Shown: positions 13,490-26,529, counted from the stretch's first letter. The stretch is 57,500 nucleotides of DNA from Chrysomallon squamiferum (GCA_012295275.1 CM022671.1:35811683-35869182), one strand, 5' to 3'. The notes: generated by a model not told the origin, from the sequence alone. A program made the numbers and translations.

Positions 13490-13495
13490 AATAAA
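13490..13495 (+). terminator. Candidate poly(A) signal AATAAA
   Basis: AATAAA begins 3 nt after the TGA of the 64-codon frame and runs into a 12-base A-tract. It is unusually close, so a later signal may be used instead. Confidence 0.4.
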
Positions 13496-14005
13496 AAAAA
13501 AAAATCAGAGATTTGTGTTTTTGAAGGGAACTTATAAAAATACGTCAAACTCGCGATGTCGTGTCAAAACAAAATCTTCATTTTTTTTTTTTTTTTTTTT
13601 TTGCTGTGAAAGAAATCATGGATTTTCCATGCTGAGGGAAGATTTCCCCAGAGAGAATATTTAAAGTAAAAAAGATTGATTCATTATTGAAAAGAAGAAG
13701 GTTCTATGAGTTACTTTTTTTACCTTCATTAAGAGAAGCTCTTCTACTATCAGGTGAAAATGATGTGGAGTTCGTACATGAAAACAAAGCATTGTTATTT
13801 TGTTTAGAAGAAGTTTAAATACGTTCTAGATCCTACTCAGTTCTTCTAATGAGTTTTGTGGTAACAGAAAAATTACTTTCTTTTCAGAAGTATGTGTAAA
13901 GGCAAAGAAAGATGAATGGTTGAAAAGTTAATTGAGTTTTGAATTGTAGTTTTAGTATTTGGTTTAGTTTTTTTTTCTTTGTTTTGTGTTTTCATTTTTT
14001 TATTT

Positions 14006-14046
<41 letters not shown>

Positions 14047-14837
14047 CTCTTTCTTGACTGGGTTATCATTATTAATTTTTTAACACAAAGAAGAGATTGT
14101 ACATATTTTGTGTGTAATAAAATAGTTTTTTCTTTTGTTATTTTATATTTTGCACTGACACACTGAATACATGTAATTTGAAGTACAACAATTTGTACGC
14201 CACCTTAAAATCATATTTCACAGTATTCATAAATCCTAACTTTTTACATGCTATTTTGAAAAGTGATTTTTTCCCTTATTTCTATTCCATTTTTTAACAA
14301 AGGTTTTCTCACTTCCTCTTATAAATTAATATTATTCTTAATAACGTAATGTAGAGTTTTCTTATTAAATCCACTTATCATGCTAAAATTTCTCTACAAA
14401 TTTATTACATTTATTTACACTTATTTCACTGGGGTTATTAATGTTATAGATTTACATATCGATCCAAGGGAAACAACTCCAGAATCCTTAATCAGTTTAC
14501 ATATTTTAAACGTTTCAAATATGCAGCAGTACTGTTTAAAATATTTTACTGTCACAGTCATTAGCCACAATAATCATTCTAATAGTAAAAATGTGTATAT
14601 TTGCAGGTTAAATACAAATATAGCGTTTATCGATGAATTTACCCGAGCATTGTAAAATTGGTTATGTTTTGTTTAGTGGTTAACGGCAGGTTCCGAAATG
14701 TTACGAAGTTAGACGACATTTACTACAAAGGGGAGACAACTTCTTTCACCATACTTCCTAATTGATTAGTTTCCTGTAAAGAAATACCTATCTTTACACA
14801 TTCAGTAATTTCATACAAAGACAGTTTACTGTTTCCA

Positions 14838-14962
<125 letters not shown>

Positions 14963-15324
14963 AGGTTTTGCTAATAAGATCAATACGAAACGGAAATTAG
15001 TTTTGATATGACGATGAATTTCGATTTATAAGCCTTAGTGTATGAAGATGTTTGTTTACAAGATATCTGTGTGTGTATTTGTGTGTGAGTGTGTGTTTGT
15101 GTGTATGTGTTAGTATTTATTTTTAAAATGTTAATTAAAAAAATAACTGCAAGGAAATTTCACCTGATATTATGTTCACTGTGTAAAATGGTTATCTAAC
15201 TTGAACACGCTTTAGTTTAAATTTAAATTTTTTTGTTAAAAATTATTTTGACATTATTAATTAATCTGAGACTGCTCAGTGTCCCTCCGACATATTTTCT
15301 TTCCAGACACTATAAAACAATGGT

Positions 15325-15333
15325 TTGTGTGTT

Positions 15334-15376
<43 letters not shown>

Positions 15377-15396
15377 GTGTGTGTGTGTGTGTATGT
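15325..15396. repeat. (GT)n microsatellite
   Basis: GT dinucleotides with sparse T and A interruptions. Confidence 0.93.
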
Positions 15397-16002
15397 GCCT
15401 GTACTGCCTTGGAAACGTAATTTAAAATAAATGCAAAATATGTTTCAGTTAACACGACATAGTAAGAAATAAGAGAATCAACGAAAATGTGAAAAATTAA
15501 GGAAGTAACCAGGAAATCAGACGGACGATTGGACAAATTAATAAAGGGATGAATTAAAAAAAAAAAAAAAAAAAAAGTTTTATAACAAACACAGATCTGA
15601 CTGGTGTTTGAGGATTTCGGTGTTTTAAGAAGATAATCTCACACATATACCAAGTGTAAAAACAAGATAAATTAAAAATACACAGATAAAACAGAGATTT
15701 TATTTTAAATTAACAATACATAATATTATACCTATTAGCTTGCACATATAGTTAAACATTAACGTTGTTTCTAATATATAATTTGCTGCCGCAAATAGAA
15801 CACACATATTTTAAATATTTTATTATTCAGAAAATTGAAAACACGAGTTTTGAGGAGTACAGATCACTTTGCTAAAAATAAAGTTAATGTATTTTAAGGT
15901 CAAGTTTATAGTCGGATATTTTAACATTTCTTTAACTGATTCATACATTTCTTAAAATAAATGATAAATTAACCTTAAATAAATTAGGTTTAAAAGATTA
16001 GT

Positions 16003-16005
16003 AGC

Positions 16006-16048
<43 letters not shown>

Positions 16049-16140
16049 ACAACAACAATAATAATAATAGTAACAAAACTCTTCAAAACTGTAAAATAAT
16101 AACAACAACAACAACAACAACAAGAATAATAATAATAATA
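16003..16140. repeat. (AGT)n / (AAC)n / (AAT)n compound microsatellite
   Basis: AGT trinucleotides to about 16048, then AAC and AAT blocks. Confidence 0.93.
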
Positions 16141-16474
16141 AAGTTATAATTCTTTCTAAAGTGTACAGTCCTCAAAATCACTATAACTGGTCATACACTT
16201 TGTTAATGAAATGTTCATCATTTCATTTCACAGATGTGATACACTGGACGAAACATACATCTACTTCTATATTACTTCTACACATATCTCGTACATGAAT
16301 AAATTATGTTAATTAGCTGGGCAGTCACGTGAATCTATCTGCAATGTTAATAACTATTTTCACAGGGATTCATTATTGTTTTTCTTTTTCTTTTTTCTTT
16401 TTTATCATATCTTTTTTTGATGCAGGCCCGAAAAACCAAATTGGGCTGTCAGAACATATTGATTGGCTGGTTTT

Positions 16475-17957
16475 TCAAGTAGCGGCGGTGCTGATTGGTT
16501 GGTCGGTGAGTTCCTTGTTCGTTGACAAAACAGACAGCTCCTCGTCAATAACAGCTGTAACCACGCCCAGCGCTTTCTGCCACGCCTCTTTGGTCAAACC
16601 AGAACACTGTGATCCAAGCGCTGAACACAGAAATTCCACAAACGTGCTGAATAAATTCTGTGTCAAATAAATAAACAAATCATTATTATTATTATTATTG
16701 TTTTATGTACATTCTAGATATCTTCAGGATTCTGTTAGTACTATGTTACGATTTAGAGTAGAAAATAGAGGTAATATTATTACACTGAACACTGGTAAAT
16801 ACGCAGTGACAACAACAGTTAGTTTTTGCTTTTCAAATATTTCTCTAAATATCTTTTGAATTCTTTCACTAGACATAATCATGTAATTCTATTTAAATTT
16901 AGTGTGTACTGTGTTGTATTGTAATGAATATGGTTTTTGACATTTTTATTTCAAAGTTTAACATAATCAGTTTTGTTTAAATTACTCTACAATCTGATTT
17001 TGAACACAAACACAGATTTTGTTTAAATACCATCATCGGTTTACGTATAAAATAAATACCATCATCAGATGTATAAAATAAAATATCATCGGTGTAGGTA
17101 TAAAAAAAAAATCATCGGTATATAAAATAAATGATCATCGTTCTAGGTATAAAATAAATACCATCATTTAGGTATAAAATAAATACCATTCGGTCTAGGT
17201 ATAAAATAAATGCGGTAACCATCATCGGTCTATTATAAAATAAAAAATCATCGGTTTTATAAAATAAATACATCGGTTTTTATAAATACCATCATCGGTC
17301 TAGGTATAAAATAAAAAATCGGTCTATAAAATAAAAAACATCTGTATAAAACAATCACAAAATATTTAGTGAACTGGCCTGAGTTTTGTTAAGTTACCCT
17401 GTACTGCGGTATTCTTACACAAAACAATATTAGTAAATAAATGTTTTTTTTTGTTAACCAGTCTAGGTATATAAAAAAAACCAACACAGAAACATCTGTA
17501 GAATTCTATGAGTAACAGTTTTGTTCAAGTTACCCTGTACTGCGGTATTCGCACGCCTCGCTTGTGATGGTTCTGCGCGTTTTTCTTCAACAAGTCGACG
17601 AGATTTCCCGGCTGGTCGAGGTTCTCCACTATGACTGTGAGCGCCTGCATGACAGTGCACGCGTGTGTGCACAAACACGCGTTGTCTCGCAAACTCTCGG
17701 GCTCGGAGCCTCTGAACGACTTGAAGTAGTTCTGATCATCAGGGTAGTCCTGGAAAAACCTAGAACGAGACGAGGACTAAATATTGTTATGAGGAGACAG
17801 ACAAGTTTTTATTTTTATGTAGTTCAAAATGAATATACTCGAGAGAAATGTTTAGTCATATATGTTGCTAAGATTGGAATCTTGTAAACCAGTATTTATG
17901 GACAAATCTGTTTTCCCCGTTGCTGTTATTGTTTTTATTTATTGTTTATTTATTGTT

Positions 17958-17999
<42 letters not shown>

Positions 18000-18102
18000 A
18001 GAACGAATAAACAACACCATCAACACCACCGTAACAACAACATAACGATGACTATTGTTTTCCATACCAGCAGATATTTTAGATTTTTCCTTTTGTTTGT
18101 TG

Positions 18103-18138
<36 letters not shown>

Positions 18139-18490
18139 TTATATATATATATATATTTTTAATTTGTGGTCGTTGACTTTTAAGTTTTATTTATTTATTA
18201 TTATTATCTTTTTACCTCTGAAGTCTTTTTTCCCAGCACTAAAATGTTCAGTTTTACAGAGATAATACAGACAGTTAAACAAACAGTCCGAAATAGATAC
18301 AATTTATTTATAAGCCACCTGAAGATAAAAATTAATTTAGTTTTCCATCCATTAGGTTAATTGTTTAGTTTAGTTGAAAAGAACAAACACGTAAATGATT
18401 CAGGAATGCAGGCTACAAGGAAGTTGTGGTTTTTATCAAACAGCAAACTGGAAACTGTTAGTTACCACAGCTCTCACAACAGAGAACATT

Positions 18491-18569
<79 letters not shown>

Positions 18570-19538
18570 TGATGATGATGATAATGATAATGATGATCAT
18601 AATAATAATATTAATAATGATGATGATGATGATGATGACAGAGACAATGATGATGATGATGATAAAAAACTGAAAACAGTCTACGTTAATTATGATTAGG
18701 AATAACTAAATAGACAAACTCCACAAATTGTTTTTTTCTTTTCCCCACCTTTTTTATTTTTTTTTTAATTTTTTTTTAATGCTAAATTTAGCAGCAAGAT
18801 TTCATTTGTGGGTGATGACCATAAAACACGCACGTTATGAACTCTGATAGAGGAACCTATGGTTGGAACGTGAAATAGCTGAACTGGCGTGCAGAGAAGA
18901 TTTGATCCTAAAACGCCTTTCACTGAACGATTCCAATCAGTGACTTACTTGCGCGCTTCGCTCGAACTCAGCCGTTGTAAGACAAACACGTGAAACTAGT
19001 TTCATGTCTGGAGATGTCGTCAGACCGAAAACAGAAGACTTTGATTTAAAGATGTGACAGATAAGAGTTTAAAAACAGCATCAGAAGACAGCTTATTACG
19101 TCAAACATATCAATACAGCGTCATGTTGCCATGGAAACGCGGCATCCCGTTATCCAACATCAATAATAAGCAGTGATTTAAATCAAAAAGCTTTTAACGT
19201 TTTTTTTTCACTTTGTTAGTGGTTTAGTGTGAAACTGTCACCCTTCAACAGCATAAAATCTTTTAGTAACTGTCGATATTTCACTTTGCTTTGGCTCTCG
19301 TATTTCTGTCTGTTTGTCTCGCTGTTTTTCTGGCTGTTTGGTTTTTCTGTACGTATATCGGTGTGTCTGTTTCTGTCTGTCTGTCTGTTTCGGTTTCAGT
19401 CAATCTGTTTACGTCCATCCGTCTATCTGTCTCTCTTAGTATCTGTCTGTGTAATTACTGTATTGATATAGGTGCTTTCATATGTACCTATGTGCGTCTA
19501 TATATGTATGTATGACTCTCTCTCTCTCTCTCTCTCTC

Positions 19539-19633
<95 letters not shown>

Positions 19634-19906
19634 CTATATCTATTTATCTATTTGTCTGCCTGTCTGTCTCTCTGTATCTCTTTGCTTGACGTATGCAAAT
19701 ATTTCGTTTTTTCCATTCACAGATATACAGTTTTATATTTACAGCACGTGACCCACTAGCTGAGAGACGGGGGGGGGAGGGTTTTCTTACTTGATTAGGA
19801 AGGAAACTCCGTTTTCTTTCAGGTTCAGACTAACGAGTCGCCAGCTGGCTCTGATAGCCTCCTTCTCCCTGGGGGTGAGTCCCGTGTCTGCATCAGGTGT
19901 ATCCAT
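16475..19906 (-). CDS. Globin 2: neuroglobin-like cytoplasmic globin, 174 aa, 3 coding exons
   Basis: Minus strand. Coding exons are 19906-19791, 17759-17534 and 16657-16475 (TGA at 16477-16475). The sum is 525 nt, 174 residues. Introns fall in codon 39 (phase 2, B12.2) and after codon 114 (phase 0, G7.0), as in globin 1. The N-terminus carries LTPREKEAIRASW, the A-helix signature seen in neuroglobin and cytoglobin relatives. Pocket residues are Leu37 (B10), Phe51 (CD1), His71 (E7) and His104 (F8, in HHKRG). Three cysteines (67, 69, 73) surround the distal His on the E helix, which is unusual. A C-terminal extension of about 20 residues is rich in Thr and Ser. There is no signal peptide. It probably binds O2 or handles redox or NO in the cytoplasm. 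The acceptor at 19922-19923 just before the ATG shows that a noncoding exon lies upstream. Confidence 0.95.
17010..17345. repeat. Degenerate tandem repeat, unit about 29 bp
   Basis: Repeated ATACCATCATCGGT and CTAGGTATAAAATAA blocks with many deletions. It lies in globin 2 intron 2 (between coding exons 2 and 3). Confidence 0.85.
17958..18160. repeat. (TG)n, (ATT)n and (TA)n microsatellites
   Basis: TG block 17958-17997, ATT block about 18106-18137, TA block about 18140-18155. All lie within globin 2 coding-exon 1/2 intron. Confidence 0.93.
18494..18665. repeat. (AAT)n-(GAT)n microsatellite
   Basis: AAT units to about 18567, then mixed GAT/AAT units. They translate as poly-Asn/poly-Asp or poly-Ile/poly-Met frames that are not genes. 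Confidence 0.96.
19516..19628. repeat. (CT)n-(TG)n microsatellite
   Basis: CT dinucleotides interrupted once by CCCC, then a TG block. It lies about 160 bp beyond the donor of globin 2 coding exon 1, inside the intron. Confidence 0.97.
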
Positions 19907-20335
19907 GCTTCTCCCTGCGCGCTGTGAAGATAAAAACACTCTATGATGAAGCGAAAGGAAAATACGTAGAAAGACGGACAATGAAGAACGAATGAAGAAA
20001 ATGAAAAACAATGGAAAAGAGATTAAAATAAAATAAATGTTAAGCTACATAAAAAAGAAAAGAAAAACCAAAAAAAAAAAAAAAAAAAAAAGATAAAATG
20101 GAAGGATGCGTTGAAGGAGATAATGAATGAAAGAATAGATTGAATAAACGAATTAAATGATGATTGAATGAATTAATGAATAAATGTGAATAACTCAGTA
20201 AAGTTAAAATTGAAAATTAAATTTGACAAATGTTTTAAAAATTGTTATTAAACCCGATTTTCTCTCTCTTCTTTTACTTCTATCTTTCTTCTTTCTTTTT
20301 TCCTTTATTCTCGTTACATATCAACACATACACAC

Positions 20336-20470
20336 ATATATACACGCACACACACACACACACACACTCACACACATACATACAAAAATACTCACACACA
20401 AACATACACACACAGACTTACACCTAATATTTACACATACATACACACATTCACAAACACACAGAAAAAT

Positions 20471-20501
<31 letters not shown>

Positions 20502-20530
20502 CACACACAAACATACACTCATACAGACAC
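20336..20530. repeat. (CA)n-rich low-complexity block
   Basis: CA dinucleotides with TA and GA interruptions in the 5'UTR intron of globin 2. Confidence 0.93.
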
Positions 20531-21004
20531 ACCGAAATTAAAGCGAATTTTACGTCACACCAGTTTGTGTCTAATTACGAAATACTCCCGCAGTAGCCGC
20601 AATCTCACAGATGCCGGAATATTCACAGTTCTTCAAACTTCTCAGTAATGACGTACATTCACACGTCTTGTCAACCGTTCAGCACTTCCTGAAACACACC
20701 AGCTTAATTTCCGAATAATTAAATCTTGCGCTCAACGTAAAAAGCAGTGGGGCTACGTCTGAAGAGCGGATACAAAACTGCGACGGTTCAGTCTGAAACT
20801 TGTATTGATTCAATCAACGCGAAGCCGCCGAGGAAACCGGCAGCGAGTCACAGTTTAAACAGTGGAAACTGGCAGTGACAGATTTCTCCAGCTCTGCAAA
20901 TTAACAGACACCCGCTGACGTCACGAGGTTCTGTACTGGCTACATATCTCGTAGATATGTCAAAAAAACCAACAACAACAACAAAACAAGAAATGAAATA
21001 AGCA

Positions 21005-21120
21005 AAAAAAAAAAAAAAAAAAAAAAAGAAAGAAAGAAAGAAAAAAGAAGAAAGAAGAAAAAAGAAGAAAGAAAGAAGAAAAAAAGAAAAAGAAGAAGAA
21101 AACAAATTAACCCCCAAAAA
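21005..21120. repeat. Polypurine (A/AAG)n tract
   Basis: Pure purine strand for about 100 bp (A-run, then GAAA and AAG units). Confidence 0.93.
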
Positions 21121-21589
21121 GAAGAACATTTTGAAATCGTTTTTTTCTTTTAGTAATGTAGTTCTAAGACAATCGATGAATATTAAGTTAGTTTTAAAAA
21201 TATTTTAGTTATTTAAAATTATAAAAAAAAAAAAAAAAAAAAATTAAGAAGGAAAAAGAGGAAGTAGAAGAAGAAAAAAATAAGCTGCAATTATCACTTT
21301 GCAGAAACATTTAATTTAATAACGTACAGTTTCAGAAATGAAGTAATTTAGAAAGTAACAGATGGTATTTTTCTTTGCCACTCGGCTGGAAATTATTGAT
21401 ATAACAATGTTATTTTAAAAACAACAGACCTAAAGTAAGTACATTAATGCTGATAATCAGAACGCGCAAAGCTTGGCTACCTTAATTTTAATGACTAATT
21501 TTGTATTAATTAAGATTTAATAGTATAAAACTATAATATTCTGATAGATCTTATTTATAAATTACTTTGTGTTTTTACATTACCTATTA

Positions 21590-22400
21590 ATACCATTTCT
21601 GTTCTACGTTACATTTCAATAACATTTCTAATCTACGTTACCTTTCAATAACATTTCTATTCTACGTTAACTTCCAGTGACATTTCTGTTCTACGTTACC
21701 TTTCAATAACATTTCTATTCTACGTTACCTTTCAGTGACATTTCTGTTCTACGTTACCTTTCAGTAACATTTCTGTTCTACGTTACCTTTCAATAACATT
21801 TCTATTCTACGTTACCTTTCAATAACATTTCTATTCTACGTTACCTTTCAATAACATTTCTAATCTACGTTACCTTTCAATAACATTTCTATTCTATGTT
21901 AACTTCCAGTGACATTTCTATTATATGTTACCTTTCAATAACATTTCTATTATTGGTTACCTTTCAATAATATTTCTATTCTACACTACCTTTCAATAAC
22001 ATTTTTAATCTACCTTAACTTTCAGTGACATGTGTATTCTACGTTACCTTTCAATAATATTTCTGTTATATGTTAGTATTCAATGACATTTTTTTCTACG
22101 TTACCTTTCAAAAACATTTCTATTCTACGTTACCTTTCAATATTTCTATTCTACGTTACCTTTCAGTAACATTTGTATTCTGCGTTATCTTTCATTGACA
22201 TTTCTGTTATTTGTTACCATTCAATAACATTTCTGTTCTACGTTATCTGTTGATGACATTTCTATTCTACGTTACCTTTCAATGACATTTCTGTTCTACG
22301 TTAAGTTTCATTGAAATTTCTATTCTATTTTACCTTTCAGTGTTATTTCTATTCTTCATGACTTTTAACTGATATTTCTATTCTAGTTACCTTTCAGCAG
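21590..22400. repeat. 29-bp minisatellite, about 28 copies
   Basis: The unit reads approximately CTACGTTACCTTTCAATAAC followed by ATTTCTATT. Copies differ by point changes (AAT/AGT, CTATT/CTGTT) and small deletions. It lies in the inferred 5'UTR intron of globin 2. Confidence 0.95.
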
Positions 22401-22819
22401 TTGCCTTTTAAAGATTATTTTTATTGGCCATCATTACTAGACTTCTTTTAATTCAAACTGAAAGCTAATACACATATACTTTATAGTTTCAGTACACTTA
22501 GAAACAAGTACCAAGTCCCTGGGTAAATCGGTTTTCACATTAGCCACTCGACTATGTTTTGCTGTTCAAATACAAATGAAAATGTTAAAACTAATATTTG
22601 TATTATTAACAGGCTCGTCATTAGCTTAGCTGATAACCCATTACAGTGAGAGTGACAGTGGTTGCTAATATATCTGGCCATTTCTTTGCCTGCCTAAGTG
22701 TCTGTCTATTTTCCTGTCTCTGTCTGTTTCCCTATGTCTCTGTCTGTTTTCCTATGTCTCTGTCTGTTTCCCTATGTCTCTGTCTGTTTCTCTGCCTGTG
22801 TATTTGACTCTTTGTCTGC

Positions 22820-22825
<6 letters not shown>

Positions 22826-22892
<67 letters not shown>
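22826..22892. repeat. (TC)n microsatellite
   Basis: About 66 bp of pure TC, preceded by CTGTCT/CCTATGTCT degenerate units from about 22700. Confidence 0.97.
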
Positions 22893-23310
22893 TATCGATT
22901 CATTTGTCTATCCATCCAGCCATCAAAAATTCATGTTTGTCCATATCTCTGTTTATTTTATATGTGTCTGTCTGTCTATCATGATCATAAATATTAAATG
23001 ATATAAAATTAGACTGAAATGTGGTGAGTATGGCATTAAATAATAAAAAACATTCCTCCTGTTCTCCTCTTATTTATTTAGACTTTAAAAACAAATAAGT
23101 AAGTAAGTAAGAAAGTAAATAAATAAATAACAAATAAATAAATAATTAAATAAATAAACATAAATAAATAAAGAAGTAAATAAATAAACAAAGAAACAAA
23201 CGAAAAAGTAAGTAAGTAAATAAATAAATAAATAAATTAATTAACAGTCTCATCGCTAATGCTAAACAAAAGAGATTGTAGTTTAAAATTTGCTACGATC
23301 GAGTACTCAC

Positions 23311-23435
23311 CACTGAGGAGAATATCACAACGAGTCTGGGTTTTGTGAAAGAGCGGCTGAACGAGGTGTTTTCTGTGAAACTAGACACAGAACTGAAAGA
23401 ACGCTGTAATTACCAGCTGTAGAGTTATTGGTCAG
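23311..23435 (-). promoter_or_regulatory. Globin 2 promoter and noncoding first exon (inferred)
   Basis: On the minus strand GACCAATAA (CCAAT box; ATTGG at 23427-23431 on the plus strand) precedes about 110 bp of GC-richer sequence. That sequence ends at donor GTG|GTGAGT, with its exon edge at 23311. Globin 1 has the same design (CCAAT, short untranslated exon, long intron, acceptor near the ATG), which supports this reading. Confidence 0.5.
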
Positions 23436-26190
23436 CATGAAGAAAATGTCGTGTCAGAGTTCACAGTGATTTCTCAATATCTGAAAAATAAGAAATATCA
23501 GGGGCGTTAACTCTGACAGACAAGGATAGTGATATATTGTAATAGCTAATAAACGTTACCAATACTACTACTACTACTTATTGCTATTACTACTTAAGTA
23601 TTAAATATTTTACATTATAGGGAAGTGAGTGCTGGCATACACATGAAGACAAGACAGACATACGTAATAGACACTAATAGTGTGTCCTGAACAGATTAAT
23701 AAATAAAAGCCATGTTGAAGTTAAACAGTACACATTTCTATCAATATATTTACGTCGTCTAATATTAGATTAGTAGTAAATCGGATCGAATACGTCTACT
23801 GGCCACTATGTGTGTATGTGTGTGTGTGTGTATAAATATATGTGTGAAGATGTCAGACGACTACGCTCTTACTTCCCTGCATCTAACTAACTAACATACT
23901 AATTCTGATAGAGAAGACATTTTTTTCTGCATTGGTTGTCGTACATGATAATTACGAGCACGTTAAAACTTCACCCAAGTCAGAAATTCGTGACGACTAG
24001 TTCGAACAGCACATGTTTTCAGTCGAAGTGTTTGCTGCGTCGTGTTCGATCTCGCGCGTTGATACGACAGCAGTAAAACCATGACTGGCAGCCGAATAAA
24101 CGTACACGCACACACGTCACCGTGCTGGCGTGCGTGGAACAGGGGAAATAACTCTATCCGAGGTATCTCGTTACCAGCAGCAGTCTGCCCACTGCAGCTC
24201 TGTGGAAACTGATCCACCTGAGATTGTTGTTACTTGATAACACTTATCTCTTCTGACCGTTATTATTCGCGTAACAAAGACAGCAAACTAGAAAGCGTTA
24301 TAACTTTCGTGGTTTTTTTTTCATTCTTGAACTCACGTGCAGGATGCCGTTAGAGTGTAAATTGCCAGGTAATGACCCAGAAACATCTGTACAGCGGTTA
24401 CGAATATTCTCTGTTCACAGTTTGTTCTGAAATATACGTATTTGAAAGGCGAGTGGACGGACGGACATTATTAAGGGCACAAAAACAACAACTGACAGAC
24501 AGACTGATAAACTGAAATATTCAGAAGACATATTTCTGTCATCAGGTGGGCCGACCCAACAACAATGAAAGAGAAAAGCATTAAAAACATTTTTTTTTAT
24601 AATATTAGTGATAATCTACATCACAATGTAATTATAACTTTAAGTGTTACAGAAAGGTAATATACTAGACAAAAAACCTACACGAAGAAATATTTTATGT
24701 AATCACAGACAAGAGAACACAGACTTTGATAAACCTGCCAAGAACCACTGGTTGGAACGGAAAATACAAGTAAAGAAAAACACCGACACCACCACCACTA
24801 CTACAACTTCTACTACCATCAGCACTACTACAACTTCTACTACCACCACCACCACTACTACAAAGTCTACTACCACAACCACCATTACAACTTCTACTAC
24901 CACCACCACCACTACAACTTCTACTACCACCACCACTACTACAACTTCTACTACCACCACCACCACTACAACTTCTACTACCACCACTACAACTTCTACT
25001 ACCACCACCACCACCACTACCAACTTCTACTACCACCACCACCACCACTACCACTACTACTACCACCACCACCACACCACCACCACCACTACTACAACTT
25101 CTACTACCACTACCACCACCACCACTACACCACTACTCTACTACCACCACCACCACTACTACAACTTCTACCCACCACCACTACAACTTCTACTACCACC
25201 ACCACCACCACCACCACCACCACCACACCACTTCTACCACCACCACCACCACCACTACCACCCAACTTCTACAACACTACTACACCACCACACCACCACC
25301 ACTACTACCACACCACCACTACTCTACTACCACCACCACCACCACCACAACTTCTACTACTACCACCACCACCACTACAACTTACAACTACTACCACCAC
25401 CACCACCACCACTACAACTCAACTACTACTACAACACCACCACTACCACCACCACCACTACAACTTCTACTACCACCACAACCACTACAACTTCTACTAC
25501 CACCACAACCACTACAACTTATACTACCAGAACCACCACTATAACGTCTACTACCACCACCACTACTACAACTTCTACTACCACCACAACCACTACAACT
25601 TATACTACCAGAACCACCACTATAACGTCTACCACCACCACTACAACCACCACTACTACAACTTCTACTACCACCACCACTACAACTTCTACTACCAGAA
25701 CCACCACTATAACGTCTACTACAACCACCACCACTACAACTTCTACTACCACTGCTCCTCCTCCTGCTACCTATTACTATTAGAAAAAGAAAAACAAATT
25801 TCGTTTCTGTTTTATAAAAATTTATATTTCTTATTAATTGCATGCAGGTATTCAGTAAATGAAAAAAAATTATCATACTTATTTTTTTTTTTTTTAACCG
25901 TTTTATATTTAGTAATAATATACTATAAATTTTAAAACGAAAAATAGAAAGAAGAAAAACAAAAGAACAAGAAAAATAATGAATTTTTTAAAAATAAAAT
26001 CGATTGAATGAAAGTGAAATATTAAAAAATAAAAAAAAAATAAAAATAAAGAAAGAAAAAGAAAAAAGCAACTGGTTTAATCACGTGATTAGTTGTGTGT
26101 TAACAAATTTAACCAATTAAATCGTTCTGCGTACCCGCACATGTGGCATGCGCGTGTCTGGGCGTGTTCTCTTAACGCAAATCTAACGGT
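23436..26190. other. Intergenic region between divergent globin 2 and the GPI-type gene
   Basis: Holds unique GC-richer sequence at 23940-24430, where short frames exist on both strands without splice or start support, and a large CCA/CTA repeat at 24780-25783. The remainder is A-rich. No exon is called. Confidence 0.5.
24780..25783. repeat. 1-kb (CCA/CTA)n satellite with CAACTTCTA spacers
   Basis: Nearly the whole kilobase is made of CCA, CTA and ACA triplets, punctuated about every 27-45 bp by CAACTTCTACTACCA. It gives a 379-codon Thr-rich open frame on the plus strand and Val/Gly/Ser-rich frames on the minus strand. These follow from the triplet period, so I do not call a protein. Confidence 0.95.
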
Positions 26191-26207
26191 ACATCTAGTC
26201 ACGTGAC
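26081..26207 (+). promoter_or_regulatory. Two palindromic E-boxes upstream of the GPI-type gene
   Basis: AATCACGTGATT (centred at 26081-26088) and GTCACGTGAC (26198-26207) lie within 130 bp. The second matches the CLEAR/M-box consensus bound by MITF/TFE-family bHLH-Zip factors. A TATA-like GATATAATT follows at about 26217. The assignment as promoter is inferred. Confidence 0.45.
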
Positions 26208-26219
26208 AACAGAATTGGA

Positions 26220-26316
26220 TATAATTATGGCGGTTTTCGCTGTTTCCGAGCAAGTTAAAGATTTGATTAAGAAAGTAAGAAGGTGTCTGAATTTACACAG
26301 TTCAAATTTACACAGG
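26220..26316 (+). other. Probable noncoding first exon of the GPI-type gene
   Basis: Sequence downstream of the TATA-like element with two possible donors: AAGAAA|GTAAGA at about 26275 and CACAG|GTAGGA at about 26316. Either could join the acceptor ending at 26794. An ATG at about 26228 would read a different frame (MAVFAVSEQVKDLIKK) that ends early when spliced on. It may lie upstream of the true transcription start. Confidence 0.35.
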
Positions 26317-26498
26317 TAGGAAAAACTAATAATTTATATTTTGTTTTTCTTTCTTTTTTTTTTAGATGGGATATTTTGGGGGTTTAATGTCAAGTTTTAA
26401 ACATTTTACACTGTTTTTGCGTTTCCTATGTAGGGATGGGGGAGTTTCGTTTCATTTTGTTTTATTTAATTTTATATTATTTTATTTTACTTATTTTT

Positions 26499-26499
<1 letters not shown>

Positions 26500-26529
<30 letters not shown>

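Larger units (their letters stand above)
19922..23310 (-). other. Globin 2 5'UTR intron (inferred)
   Basis: On the minus strand it runs from donor CTCAGTG|GTGAGT (exon edge at 23311) to acceptor ATCTTCACAG (exon edge at 19921). It contains CA, polypurine, 29-bp and TC repeats. A unique, GC-richer part at about 20530-20930 carries TGACGTCA (20916-20923) and could be a regulatory element or an alternative first exon. Confidence 0.5.

Noticed and set aside
16329-16670. Plus-strand 113-codon frame
   Set aside because: It is the antisense shadow of globin 2 exon 3, which is clearly coded on the minus strand.
23963-24217. 84-codon minus-strand frame in a GC-richer patch
   Set aside because: No signal, domain or splice support; the plus strand is also partly open.
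24644-25783. 379-codon Thr-rich, mucin-like open frame
   Set aside because: It is a direct translation of a CCA/CTA satellite. The reverse strand is also open; there is no signal peptide or real flanking coding sequence.
26229-26320. ATG frame MAVFAVSEQVKDLIKK as the start of the GPI-type gene
   Set aside because: Spliced to 26795 it reads another frame and terminates in exon 28317, while the ATG at 26841 gives a complete protein. It may be upstream of the true start.
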